Assembly (NCBI GenBank): GCA_963575745.1 | Contig: CAUYUJ010019288.1 | Coordinates: 141,530 to 176,529 of the forward strand | Length of the DNA: 35,000 nt | From: Prorocentrum cordatum | Lineage: Eukaryota > Sar > Dinophyceae > Prorocentrales > Prorocentraceae | Direction of reading: 5' to 3' | In this document: one piece after another, positions 21,080-30,712 of the stretch | How positions within the stretch are numbered: the first letter of the stretch is position 1 | How the letters are laid out: each line of letters opens with the position of its first letter | Translations under genes and position numbers: made by a program | Notes under the pieces: generated by a model | Database searches by the model: none | The model's input: only the letters and a program-made list of their open reading frames with translations | What the model was told of the DNA's origin: nothing

Positions 21080-21840
21080 GACGGCAAGAAGCCGCCAAGA
21101 CGGCCCAAGAGCGCTCCAAGACTTTCAAGATAGCCCCATCAAGGCCCAAGGGGCCCCCAAGAAGCCCCAGGGGCGCTCCGAGAGGCTTTCCAAGAGAGCC
21201 CCAAGAGGCTAAAATCATAGATTTTCATGGTGTTTTCCAATGTTTTTTGATTGCCCGCGTTTTCGGGCTTCTGACCTTCCAAGATTGCCGAGGAAGCTTC
21301 GAACATCGCCCCAAGACGGCCCAAAAGGCACCCGAGAGGCCCCCAAGACAGCCCAAGAGGGCGCCCAAACGGTCCAAGAGGCGCCCAAGACGGCCCAAGA
21401 GGGCTTCAAAACGGCCCCAAGAGGTGCCAAACAGGGGGAACACGAACCGACAATGGAGATTTCCGCCCCAATAGGCCCCCAAGAGGCCCCCAAGAGGCCC
21501 CAAGAGGCTTAAAAATGCCCCCATCAGAGACCCCAAAGAGGCCCCAAGATGCCCCAAAACGGCCCAAAAGGGTCGGCCTGTGGGGCTCACCGAACCCCTC
21601 GAGACGGCCCAAGAGGACCCGAAGCCGGCCCAGGAGGCCCAACCAGACGGCCTCAGGGAGGCCCAAGAGGGCCCCGTTCGAAATCATGTTCCCGGAAGCC
21701 TCTGCGGGAACATGACTTCCGGGTTCCGAGAACGCCCTAGAGGGCCCCAGGACAGCCTCAGCGAGGCCCAAGAGGGCCCGCGATGGCTTCAAGATGGCCG
21801 AAGGGGGCCCCAAGAGGGCCTTCAAGAGGCAAAACTCAGC
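21080..21840 (-). repeat. Phased repeat family, block 5 with anchors
   Basis: CCAAGAGGCC-type units with an AT-rich spacer at about 21205-21290 and the GGGGGAACACGAACCGACAA anchor at 21434-21453. This repeats the spacer-units-anchor order of blocks 4, 6 and 7. Confidence 0.85.
21685..21723. other. Two mutually exclusive hairpins
   Basis: CATGTTCCCG (21685-21694) pairs perfectly with CGGGAACATG (21705-21714). CCCGGAAG (21691-21698) can instead pair with CTTCCGGG (21716-21723). The two stems share bases, so only one can form at a time. Confidence 0.6.
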
Positions 21841-22027
21841 CCGTCACCGTAGTAAAACGTACGGACTCGGCGCGAGACAACTGGCGACCGCAGCTGCCGT
21901 CCCTTCGTGCTGGGCGAGTGCGAACCTGGCGTTCAGTTTGGACGGGACGTGTCGGGTCTGTTGCCAATCGGGGCTGCGCCAGGTTAGGCCACCCCCAAGG
22001 TCGGGTTCGGGAATGGGTCGTAGCAAC

Positions 22028-22091
<64 letters not shown>

Positions 22092-22276
22092 CCCACAGGC
22101 TCCCCAAGACGCCCCAAACCCATGCTCCCAGAAGGCCTTCTGGGAACCCGATTCATACGGCCTCCGCCCCCTACACAACAATTTTCCTCGAAGGCCTTTC
22201 GGAATGCAGATTGGTATGTGTGGACTGTGGTCCACTACTTCAGTGGAGCAGTGAATTCGTCAAGGCCTGGGGCCTG
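21841..22276. other. Spacer with a (CGA)n run
   Basis: A pure ACG run of about 63 bp lies at 22026-22090. The rest is unique GC-rich sequence with no gene recognised. Confidence 0.7.
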
Positions 22277-22317
22277 CTAGAACCTGAGCGCGCGCGAAGC
22301 GCGCGCGATGGTTCTAG
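22277..22317. repeat. CTAGAACC / CGCGCG hairpin motif, copy 1
   Basis: CTAGAACC at the left and GGTTCTAG at the right enclose two CGCGCGCG blocks around AAG, so the whole 41 bp folds back on itself. A TA-rich microsatellite begins immediately on the right. A diverged copy lies at 25159-25198. Confidence 0.85.
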
Positions 22318-22400
22318 TATATATATATATATATATATTAGACTGTCAGTGACTCGGTTTGAATATATATATATATATATGTGTGTATATATATATAGAT
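22316..22400. repeat. (TA)n-rich microsatellite
   Basis: Two TA runs separated by a short unique stretch, with some GTGT units. Confidence 0.93.
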
Positions 22401-22499
22401 CGAATCAATTGGGGTCTTTATTGTTATAAGTTCCCCAAATATATTCGAAAATATTCCAGGCTCTTGGATGGGCTTGTTGCAACAAATATTTCGGGCGGC

Positions 22500-22624
22500 G
22501 CCCCGCCGATCGTTGATGCGGTGCGGCAACGCCGGCTTGCGCGATTTCGTTGGGCCCCCACGGGCGCTTCTGAAACCGCGCACCAAAGGTCACCCTGGCC
22601 CAGGGTCACTCCTACGTGTAGTCG
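22500..22624 (+). repeat. Inverted-repeat element family M1, 3' part
   Basis: The interior (CCGATCG, TTGCGCG, GCGCACCAAAGGTC) matches 26090-26190 in the same orientation. The right end, as its reverse complement, matches the left ends at 17484 and 26041 (CGACTACACGTA.GAGTGACC). Together the copies imply an element with terminal inverted repeats of about 40-45 bp. Confidence 0.65.
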
Positions 22625-22696
22625 ATCGCCGCCGCTGCTGTGCTCTCGTTCGTCAGCAGTGGGGTTATCGTCCACGTCGCCGTGAGCCCCAGCAGT

Positions 22697-22816
22697 GGGT
22701 CTCGAGGGTCCTTGGGGTCTCTCGGGCTTCCCGTCCGGCCGCACTTGGTGCTTCGCCCAGCGGTCCGTGCGGGCGCACGGGACTACCCATCAGAAGGCGG
22801 CTAGGCAAGAATCTTC
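22697..22816 (+). repeat. Segment A, left copy flanking segment B
   Basis: 120 bp almost identical to 23144-23263. It includes CTTGGGGTCTCTCGGGCTTC and GGGCGCACGGGACTACCCAT. Confidence 0.93.
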
Positions 22817-22820
22817 ATCA

Positions 22821-23090
22821 TCCCTAGCCCTTGGTTCCGGAGACTGGGGAGGAAGATTCTCACAAGCCGCGTCCGTCTCCATTCGGAGATTCGGGGATTC
22901 GTTTGCCTTTCGGCTGCTCCGCTCTACCGTTTGCCTCCCGGGTCCGAAACGGGGTAACAAGTTTCGGCCTGCGCTCCAGTAGGAGCTGTGCGGCTCCTCT
23001 GCTGGTCGGCGGCCTCGCAGAGATGCTTGGGGTCTCCGCCTCTGGGCGCTGGCCGCTGGCGCGGGTCGCGCTGTGGCCATGGCCGCCGTC
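22821..23090 (+). repeat. Dispersed segment B, copy 2
   Basis: This is the second copy of 11671-11929. Here it lies between two copies of segment A, an arrangement not seen at the 11.7 kb locus. Confidence 0.9.
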
Positions 23091-23143
23091 CTTGCCGGCT
23101 TTCCCGCCTGCCCTCCGTTGGGTGTCCCGTGCGCCGGCCTGGT

Positions 23144-23263
23144 GGGTCTCGAGTGTCCTTGGGGTCTCTCGGGCTTCCCGTCCGGCCGCACTTGGTGCTT
23201 CGCCCAACGGTCCGTGCGGGCGCACGGGACTACCCATCAGAAAGCGGCTAGGCAGGAACCTTC
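23144..23263 (+). repeat. Segment A, right copy
   Basis: It matches 22697-22816 at an offset of 447 bp and runs directly into block 6 of the phased repeat family. Confidence 0.93.
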
Positions 23264-23735
23264 GTGCCGAGGGCTCGAAATTTGTTTCGTGTTCCCTCCC
23301 TGGGACCTCTTTTGGGGCATTCTTGAGGCCTTCTTGGGCCGTCTTGGAGGCCTCTTGGGACGTCTTGGGGCCCTCTTGGGACGTCTTGGTGCCCTCTTGG
23401 GGGCCTCGTGGGCCCTCTTGGGACGGTCTTGGGGGCCTTTTGGGGCCGTCTTGGGGTGTCGGGCAGCCGAAAAGGTGGAAACGCCAAAATCTTTCCAAAA
23501 CCTAATGACAAGCAATGATTTTGCTTCTTGGGGCCTTCTTGAGAGTGCTCTTGGAGGCCTCTTGGGCCGTCTGGGGGCTATCTTGGGCGTTTTGGAGCGA
23601 TCTTGTGGCATCTCGACGAAGCTCCCTTGTATCATCTTGAGGGGCTCTTGGCGGCCTCTTGGCCTTTCTTGGGGCTCTCTGGGCGGCCTCGAGGGCGGCG
23701 GCCAGGCGGAAAACCATCTCTGACCCGAGTCGCCC
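23264..23735 (+). repeat. Phased repeat family, block 6
   Basis: Clear alternation of 10 and 11 bp between successive CTTGG words from 23333 to 23455. It contains the anchor TTTCGTGTTCCCTC (about 23285-23298) and, ~170 bp further, an AT-rich spacer starting GCCGAAAAGG (about 23466-23525). The same order occurs at 27.9-28.2 kb. Near its end is GCGGAAAACCATCTCTGACC, as in block 1. Confidence 0.88.
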
Positions 23736-24659
23736 GGGACCTGCCCGGGATACTTGTCGTCCAGGGACCCCCAGGGGCCGCCTCGCGCGCGCGAAGTAGA
23801 ATTACTGTAAAGCAGTTACCGGAGGTCTTAGCACGCCTCTGGCCCGTTGGGCCAGCGATTTGTTGGACAATTTTGAACACTCCTCCTGTGCAGGGGCACG
23901 CCCGATTTAATCCTGACGTGACTTCGACTCCACGGTGATCTTCGAGAACAGCGCCCCCTTGGGCGCCGTTCTGCCCCTGGGACGCGGCACGGGCGGTGGA
24001 TAGTCAAAAATAGTCAGGGACGATTTTTCTACTTGTTGTGGCTGTTTTCAAATATGTTTTGACTATTTTGCATGTTTCCTCCATGATCCGCCTGTCGGAG
24101 GACATGCCTGACCTAACGGTAGCTGTTTCGGGGCTGCTCCGAGTCCCGCTTCCTGCGCGTGTTCTCCCTGTATGCCTCCCGCCCTGCCTGGCTCGCTTCG
24201 ACTCCCGTGCCGGTGGGAATGGGGACCTCGGGCACGAGCGTGGAGCAGGTCGGCGGGGCCCCAGCAACTGGTGGAGGCTTTGGCAACGGCGGGCGCAAGG
24301 CGACCCTCCCCATCGAGGCTCCGATCCAAGTCTTCAGAGCCGTAAGCTGCCGTAGGTCTCCTGGTGGCGGGGACAGCGCCACCCGCTGGGCGGACGATGC
24401 AACGGAACTCCATTTCGTATCCGATGGGGATCCTCCTGAAGTTGACGCCTGCGTAGCCTCGAGGTTTCTCCCCTGGTCTCCGCTCCCGAACCCCAGACGG
24501 CCCAAGAGGCTCCCAAGACGGCCCAACAAAACATTCCAAGACATCTTCGGGAAGGGGTCTCGGTATCGGTATCGGCCGACAAGGCTCAGTGTCAGCCTCC
24601 GACGAGCAATGAAGCCAGCAATTGTGCACAGCGCGTTCCGGCAGGGCCCTTTCCGAACA
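23736..24659. other. Unique sequence, no gene recognised
   Basis: Open frames exist on both strands (for example minus 24113-24544) but show no motif. A near-perfect 11 bp hairpin lies at 23945-23955 and 23962-23972. A short stretch of phased-repeat units lies at 24490-24545. Confidence 0.45.
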
Positions 24660-24770
24660 CGCTGGAGGAGAAGGATAGTCAGGAAGATGAAGAGGAGGAG
24701 GAGGTAGAGGAGGAGGAGGAGGAGGAGGAGGAGGAGGATAAAGAGGAGGATTAGGAGGAGGAGGGAGGAT
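24660..24770 (+). repeat. (GGA)n microsatellite
   Basis: Imperfect GGA/GAA run. Confidence 0.95.
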
Positions 24771-25158
24771 GTGGAGGTCTCTTCCCGCCCCCCCTCGTAC
24801 GCGTCGTAGCATTGTCATATTCGCTGTCCGGTTTGGCCGGGTTCAGGGTCCATTTTGACGCCAGTTGGGTTCGGCTCGGTTCGAGTGTCGAAAACGACTG
24901 GTTCGGTGCGGTCAGGGTCAACACAAAAACCGTTTCGCACCAGTTCGGTTCGGCCTCGTTCAGTTCGAGCAGTTCGGATGTTTCTGAAGCCATCCTACAG
25001 TTAGAGATCTTATTGTCGTCACCGTCGACGCGGTCGTTCGTTGTCGTCATCGTTGTCGAGGTCGTCACAGCGCCCTCGTCATCGTCGTCGAGGCTGTCGT
25101 AGTGGTCGTGGTGGTGGTGGTCGTCGTCGTCCAAAATCGAGTTTGCAATCGGGAACGT
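24771..25158. repeat. GTTCGG-rich and (GTC)n degenerate repeats
   Basis: GGTTCGG and AGTTCGG words recur about eight times at 24830-24985. A degenerate GTCGTC repeat then fills 25013-25130. No gene is recognised. Confidence 0.6.
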
Positions 25159-25198
25159 CTAGAACCTAAGCGCGCGCGACGCGCGCGCGTGGATATAG
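25159..25198. repeat. CTAGAACC / CGCGCG hairpin motif, copy 2
   Basis: It has the same CTAGAACCT.AGCGCGCGCG head as 22277, and the second CGCGCGCG block is intact. The right arm has decayed from GGTTCTAG to GGATATAG. TA-rich sequence again begins on the right. Confidence 0.8.
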
Positions 25199-25800
25199 CT
25201 ATATATAAATATTTATATGTACAGAATCGTATATATGCATGTGTGTACACATTTTTATATGCACATATGTGTATCTTGATGTATGTACGTGTATCTGTAC
25301 ATGTATATGTATATGCATAGGCATATTCAAACTCACTCGTGTAGGCATCTGCATATGTACATATATATATATATGTGTGTATGAATGTCTTTATATACAA
25401 ATGCATATGTGCATGCACATGTATGTATATATGCACATGTACATGTATGTGTATTTGTTTGTGTTTGCGCATATGTATATACAGGCGTGTGAATATGCTT
25501 ATGCGCATGTACCTGTTTAGATATATTCATGCACATGTATATATGTATAATTGTATGTATGTGTACATTCATGTGTATGTGTTTGTATATGTACATGTAT
25601 ATGTACATGCACGCATATATATACACACGCGTGTGTGTACATTTATTGGTACACGCATACGTATGTGTACATGTAGATATATATATGCACATACTTGTAC
25701 ATATAAACTGTACGCATGCATGCATGCATTCATGCACTTGTTTATGCATCTGTTAGTGCATGCATACATCTGTATATCTGTGCGTGTGCATATACAAACG
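25199..25800. repeat. ~600 bp TATG/TGTA/CATA-rich tract
   Basis: Dominated by alternating purine-pyrimidine steps (ATGTGTATGTACATATA-like). Frames read as Ile/Tyr/His/Val or Met/Cys/Tyr repeats and are not genes. Confidence 0.88.
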
Positions 25801-26040
25801 AGATGCAGTGGAACTTGCCACAATGGAGCTTCAGAGCACGACGAACAAGATCTCTGATCGGGCCTCATTTTCTGACGCTTTGGCGCTCCATCGCCGCACC
25901 CGCAGCACCCTGGACAGTGCCCGGGTGCGGGCCTGCTTCGTGCTCCGTGATTCGTGGACCCCCACGAGTCTGGGCCCTTTCTCGGGGGCCGGTCTTTCAC
26001 CGGTGGTGTTTTTTTTTACAATCCCGAGCCCCAGTCAAGT
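25801..26040. other. Spacer, no gene recognised
   Basis: Unique sequence with a run of nine T at about 26010. No motif is recognised. Confidence 0.5.
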
Positions 26041-26215
26041 CGACTACACGTAAGAGTGACCTTTCGCCAGAGTGACCCTTGGTGCGGGTTCAATGGGGTC
26101 CCCCGATCGCCGAACGCGATGCGGTAGTAGCGTCTTGCGCGCTCGTGCTTGTCCTCCCTTCGGTCCCCCGAATGCTGCGCACCAAAGGTCCCCCTTACCC
26201 GGGGCCGCTCGTTGC
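26041..26215 (+). repeat. Inverted-repeat element family M1, near full length
   Basis: The left end is CGACTACACGTAAGAGTGAC. The interior is shared with 22500-22590. The right end starts GCGCACCAAAGGTC at about 26179 and then diverges from the inverted repeat. About 170 bp long and without coding capacity, so it resembles a MITE-type or foldback element. Confidence 0.65.
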
Positions 26216-27430
26216 GTGAAGCCGAAGCCATGGCCTTCAGAGGCCGACACGGGGGGCAAAACCTCAGCCATGCTTTTTCCACGACGTGAAGGGATCTGGG
26301 CCTCGGGCCTCGGGCCTCGGGCCTCGAGCCTCGAGCCCCGCCCTTCCCTGCGAGGAGTTCCACGGCGTCGAAGAGCTCCCTGCCGCCCATCGCCTGAGCA
26401 CGGCCGGCACGCCCCGAGGCCGCCCCCGCCCCCCCCCCGGCAGCCCGCCGCCGCCGCCCCCTCGAAGGGGACCGCCTTCCGCCCACGGCCCGCCTGCGCC
26501 CTGCGCCGCACCGCGCCTCGCCGAAGGCGAGGCCTGCGAGCGCCGCCTCGGAGGGCGCCAGCTGTACGGCAGCCTCGCGTCGTTTCGGCCGGCGGCGACC
26601 CCGCCGCCGGCGTTCCACGTCGAACGCCGCCGGCTGACGTCTCGGAAACGTCCGATCGTTCAGGGTTGAACGATCCCCGCGGTGTCAGAAGCCAACGCCG
26701 GGGTCGACACGACACCTGGGCCACGCGCAGAAGGAGCTACAGTCGGACCGAGGTATAAGATCGAGGTCGGCTCGGGGAGGGCACCCTCGTATTCTTCGTG
26801 CTCGTGGGACGTTTTTGTGCATGCTGGTGAGGGTGCCCCTGGATGTCTTGAGTGGTTTGGGCAGCGGAGGTCTCACGTTCTTGACACATGTTCTTCTGGC
26901 CCAGGTCTGACTGTAGGGGCAGGGGGAAGGCTTCTTCGAAGCACCCTGCTTCCTAGCAAGATGCAGGGCCGGCGCCTTCTGAGAAGCAGCCTCTTTCTAA
27001 GAAGCCTTCCTCCCTCCCCCGGCCTCCCTGCGCGCGCCGCCAATGCACACCTGCACCGGTCCTGGGCCACGGGTCGGCCCTGGGCCCCGGGTCGGGCGCG
27101 TGCCTTCTTGCCCAGGCCAGGTGGACGTATGCACCGATCCTGGGCCCAGGATGAGCCTGGCCAGATGGCTGGCGCCAGGAGCGCGGCAACATCACGAGGA
27201 CGTGCCGTTCTGGCCGAGGGGCTGTCCTGACACCTTGGCCGAGGCACGTCTGCTCGTGCGCAGGCGGGCCCGTTTGGGTGGGCGTGGCAGGTGTGCGGCT
27301 GGCGTCCTCCCACCGCCGCCTCCTGAGGGCCAGCGCGGCGCCGCGTGCGCGACCCGCGCGCCGCCCGGCCGCGCGCGCGTTGTCCCCTGACCCTCGCGGG
27401 TTGTGAACGGAGTCGTGACCCTAGGCCTCC
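26216..27430. other. GC-rich region, no gene recognised
   Basis: A CCTCGGG 7 bp tandem run lies at about 26297-26340. Several long frames exist on both strands, but they are mutually overlapping, Arg/Pro/Ala-rich and without domains. Nothing further is supported. Confidence 0.5.
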
Positions 27431-27441
27431 CAGACAGGGGT

Positions 27442-27633
27442 CCGAGTAGATGGGGTCGGAGGACCGCACCTCATCGCCGATGCATCGGCGATGTGGCTCG
27501 ACGTGGAGCCCGTGTTTCCCCACGCCGACGTCGCCGATGCAGCGCCGACGTCGCAGACGCATCGCCGATGCATCGCCGCTACATCGGCTATGCATCGGCG
27601 ATGCGGCGCGATCCTCCGACCACATCTATTCGG
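27442..27633. mobile_element. Foldback element with 52 bp inverted arms
   Basis: The arms 27442-27493 and 27582-27633 match at 45 of 52 positions as reverse complements. The central 88 bp is rich in CGCCGATG and CGACGTCG words. The left arm also contains a perfect 22 bp palindrome (27472-27493, half-site CATCGCCGATG). The weaker match continues a little outside the arms. No target duplication was identified. Confidence 0.8.
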
Positions 27634-27784
27634 TCCCCATCGGGTCCCGGCTTCGGGGGGCCCACGCCACGAGACGCAAAAATCACGACGTCGAGGGTTC
27701 TGGGCCGCGGCCGCCGCTGGTATCTGATGGCCTGCGACCCATGCCGCCACCGTGCCCGGTCTGTGGGTGTGAAACCTGTCGGAT

Positions 27785-28350
27785 GTTCGTTGGGATCTCG
27801 TTTGAGGCCTCTCGGGGGCCTCTTGGAGGCAGTTTTGAGGCCTCTTGGGGGCTGTTTTGGGCCTCTTTTGGGCCCTCTGGGGGCCTCCTGGGGGCCTCTG
27901 GGGGCCTCCCGGAGGCCTCTTGAGCCGGAAGGTATGGATTTTCGGTTCGTGTTCCCTCACTTGGGCCTCATTTGGGGCCTTCTTGGGGCCTTCTTGGGCC
28001 GTCTCGGGCGCCTCTTGGGCCGTCTTGAGGCCCTCTTGGGCTGTTTTGGGGCCCTCTTGGAGGCCCCTTGGGCCGTCTTGGGGCGATCTTGGGGACCTTT
28101 TGGGCCGTCGTGGAGCGTCGGGAAGCCGAAAAGGCAAGAAATCCCACACTTTCAACACCTTAAGAACATCAATGAACTTTGCCTCGTGGGGCCCTCTTGG
28201 GTGGCCTCTTGGAGGCCTCTTGGGGCGTCTTGGAGGCCTCTTGGGCTGTCTGGGGGCCATCTTAAGCGTCTTGGAGCGACGACTCGGGGCACTCTTGGAC
28301 AGTCTTCGCGGCCTCTTGGGTCCCTCTTAGCCCGTATTGGGGCCCGCTGG
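27785..28350 (+). repeat. Phased repeat family, block 7
   Basis: CTTGG words follow each other at 10 or 11 bp from about 27980 to 28100. The anchor GGTTCGTGTTCCCTC lies at 27944-27958, and an AT-rich spacer starting GCCGAAAAGG lies at about 28124-28180. Confidence 0.88.
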
Positions 28351-29639
28351 GGCTCGAAAAAGTCTCGCGACAAGATGCGGGGGAGCCCAGAGGGCACGCG
28401 GGAAGTCCTGGTATATTTCGGAATTTTGGGTCCAGGATTTGCAAAAACTCTTCATGACTGAGGACTGAGTGAGGCTCCAGGGATTGGGCAAAGGACATGA
28501 GGACACGCCCACTCCGTGCTCAGAGGCACGCTGGCTGATTTTTTGATGTTGTTTAGTGTTCGAATTCGCTGCCAGCCCAGACCTCGCCGGCGCCTCATGG
28601 AAGCAGCAGCGCTCCAGGAATAGCCAAAAAAGCATCAACATGATTCTGTCGCCGGTCTGCACGGATTTCTTGGATCGGCGCTGGCCCACCCCTGGCGGCG
28701 CCTCCGACGCCGCCCCATGGCGCCCTTCGCGCGCCCGGGGGGGGGGGGTTCAGCGCTGATTCGAGAACTCTGCGCGGACCTCCGAAAGTTTATGTTCGTG
28801 TTTTTTTGTTCATCGGAGTGTGCCGAGGGCGTTGGTTCAGGAACGTGCCCAGGCGGCGTCAGACCCTGGGAGATTCCTTCACTGAGGGGTGCGGCAGGGA
28901 TGCGGTCAGGGACTTTGGCTCGGCGTGTTTCGCCGCCGGCTCTGGCCCACCGCGCTTCGGTGCGACAGGCCATCCACGTTCCAGCCCCCGGGTATCAACG
29001 TCTCGAGCTTCTCCGAGCCTCCCAACCCGCGCAGCGGAGCGCCACGCTGTCCGCTCGCGAGGCACAGCGTGTCGCTCGGGGCCGCCGCCGTGACACACTG
29101 TGCCGTCCGGAAGTTCCTGGCCGTAGCCATGGCCAGCCCACGATTTCTAAATGGGGGAGGTGAGGCTCACTTCGTTGAGGACCTCCCGAGCGAAGTTCAG
29201 GAGCGGAAAAAACACAGACACAATTAATCGCCGATTCCCTGGAAAATATGGGAAGATATGGGAAGTGGGGGGGAATACAGAAATACCAAAAATGGAAACA
29301 TATGGGGAATCCTGGGATCTGTGTGCATTTATTTGTGTGTCCCTGGGCCCCTTCAGAAGTGAACCCCACCTCCCCCCTTGGAAACATCGTGGGGTGGTGG
29401 GGCAGGGTTCGCGTGTGGGGCCTCCTTCGCCTGGCCCCGCCGTGCCGCTGCTGCTGCTCCCGTCGGGGTGCCTGTGGAGGTCTGGGGCGCCGCCGTGCGC
29501 GCGCCCGCTGCTGCCGGAAGTGCGGAGGGGGGTCACGGGCGCGGCGCCAGGGAGGGGCCCGTCCGCTGGCTCTCGGCCACGTCCGCCTCGTCGCCGTCCT
29601 TCGTCCTTCTTTCCTCCCGCCTTCGCCCTCTTCGCATCC
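28351..29639. other. Unique sequence, no gene recognised
   Basis: Many overlapping frames of 60-150 codons and no domain. A G-run (about 28739-28749) and a T-run (28800-28807) are present. I see no gene that can be supported. Confidence 0.5.
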
Positions 29640-29920
29640 TCCCCTGCCTCCCTCCCTCCCTCCCTTTTTTTCTCCTCCCCCCCCCTCCCTCCTCCCCCCT
29701 GCCCTTCCTCCTCGCTCCTCCTGCTCCTCCTCCTCCTCCTCCTCCTCCTCCTCCTCCTCCTCCCTCCTCGTCCACCGCCCCCCCCCCCCCCCCTTCCCCT
29801 CCTGTCTTTTCCTCCTCCTCCTGCTCGCTTCTCCTCCTCCTCCTCCTCGCTTCTCCTCCTCCTCGTCCTCCTCCTCCTCGCTTCTCCTCCTCCTCCTCAT
29901 CTTCGCTTCTCACCCTCCTC
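29640..29920 (+). repeat. (CCT)n / CTT-rich tract
   Basis: About 280 bp of CCT, CTT and C-run sequence including a run of 15 C at about 29779. All six frames through it are low-complexity. Confidence 0.93.
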
Positions 29921-30248
29921 TTCGTCTTCGATGCTTGGAACTTGAATGGAGCTTGGACTTGATGCTTTGAGCGAGTGCTTGGAACTTGGATGGAACTTCT
30001 CGATGCTTGGAACTTGGACTTGATGCTTTTCGCAACGTGTTTCTGATGCTTTGAACTTGGACGCAGCCGAAGGGAAAGCGCACCGTCCCACATCCCGAGG
30101 AGAGGCCTCCTCCGTACTGCCGTGCGCCAAAGCACGATTCGTTCCAGCATTTTGCCATCAGAAGCCCTGCGCACCAATCCCGTCTCCCTGTCTGTTGCTG
30201 CCGCCATGGGATCCCGTGGAAACCGTTCTGAGCGTGGTGGTCGTGGAG
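29921..30248. other. Spacer with short CTTGGA repeats
   Basis: Between 29936 and 30060 the words CTTGGAACTTG and GATGCTT(GG/TT) recur several times, forming a degenerate minisatellite. The rest is unique. Confidence 0.55.
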
Positions 30249-30425
30249 GGTTTCTCCGAATGGCTTAGGCGACCCGTCCTCCTCCTCCTCCGCCTCCTCC
30301 GCCTCCTCCGCCTCCTCCTCGATCTCCTCCTCCCCCTCCTCCACCTCCTTCTCCTCCTCCTCCTCCTCCTCCTCCTCCTCCTCCTCCTCCTCCTCCTCGG
30401 GTCGCCTAAGGCCCCGGGGGAAACC
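30249..30425. repeat. (CCT)n tract enclosed by an inverted repeat
   Basis: The arms 30249-30276 and 30398-30425 match as reverse complements at 22 of 28 positions, with the inner 13 (CTTAGGCGACCCG) perfect. The interior is almost entirely CCT repeat. Confidence 0.75.
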
Positions 30426-30712
30426 GTGCAGGTGGTCGGTGGCAGCGCGGTAGCCGTGACGACGACGACAGTCGCTCCCCATCACCAGAACCTAGGCGAG
30501 ATGATCGGAGACGCCGCCCTGAGTGCATGACAATAAGCTCAGACGACGGTTACAGAGAACCACGCTTGAGATCGGATCGTGGCAAAAAGAGTTAACCACC
30601 TCCGAATTGGGTGGTATAATTTTCGCAAGATCGAAATGCAGACATCGGCCCCCAACAGCTTCTAAGACGCCATGCGCAATAATCTGACCACAACCAAACA
30701 AGACACTCACAG

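Noticed and set aside
18000-21840. Leu-Leu-Gly-Arg heptad proteins on the minus strand
   Set aside because: They follow directly from the 21 bp period of the phased repeat. Frames shift between units and no domain is present.
26216-27430. Several 150-250 codon frames on both strands
   Set aside because: They overlap one another, are biased to Arg, Pro, Ala and Gly as expected for GC-rich DNA, and contain no recognisable motif.
29121-29130. CCGTAGCCAT, the first ten bases of a spliced leader
   Set aside because: The following bases (GGCCAGCCC) do not match the rest of the leader. A ten-base match is expected by chance at this scale.
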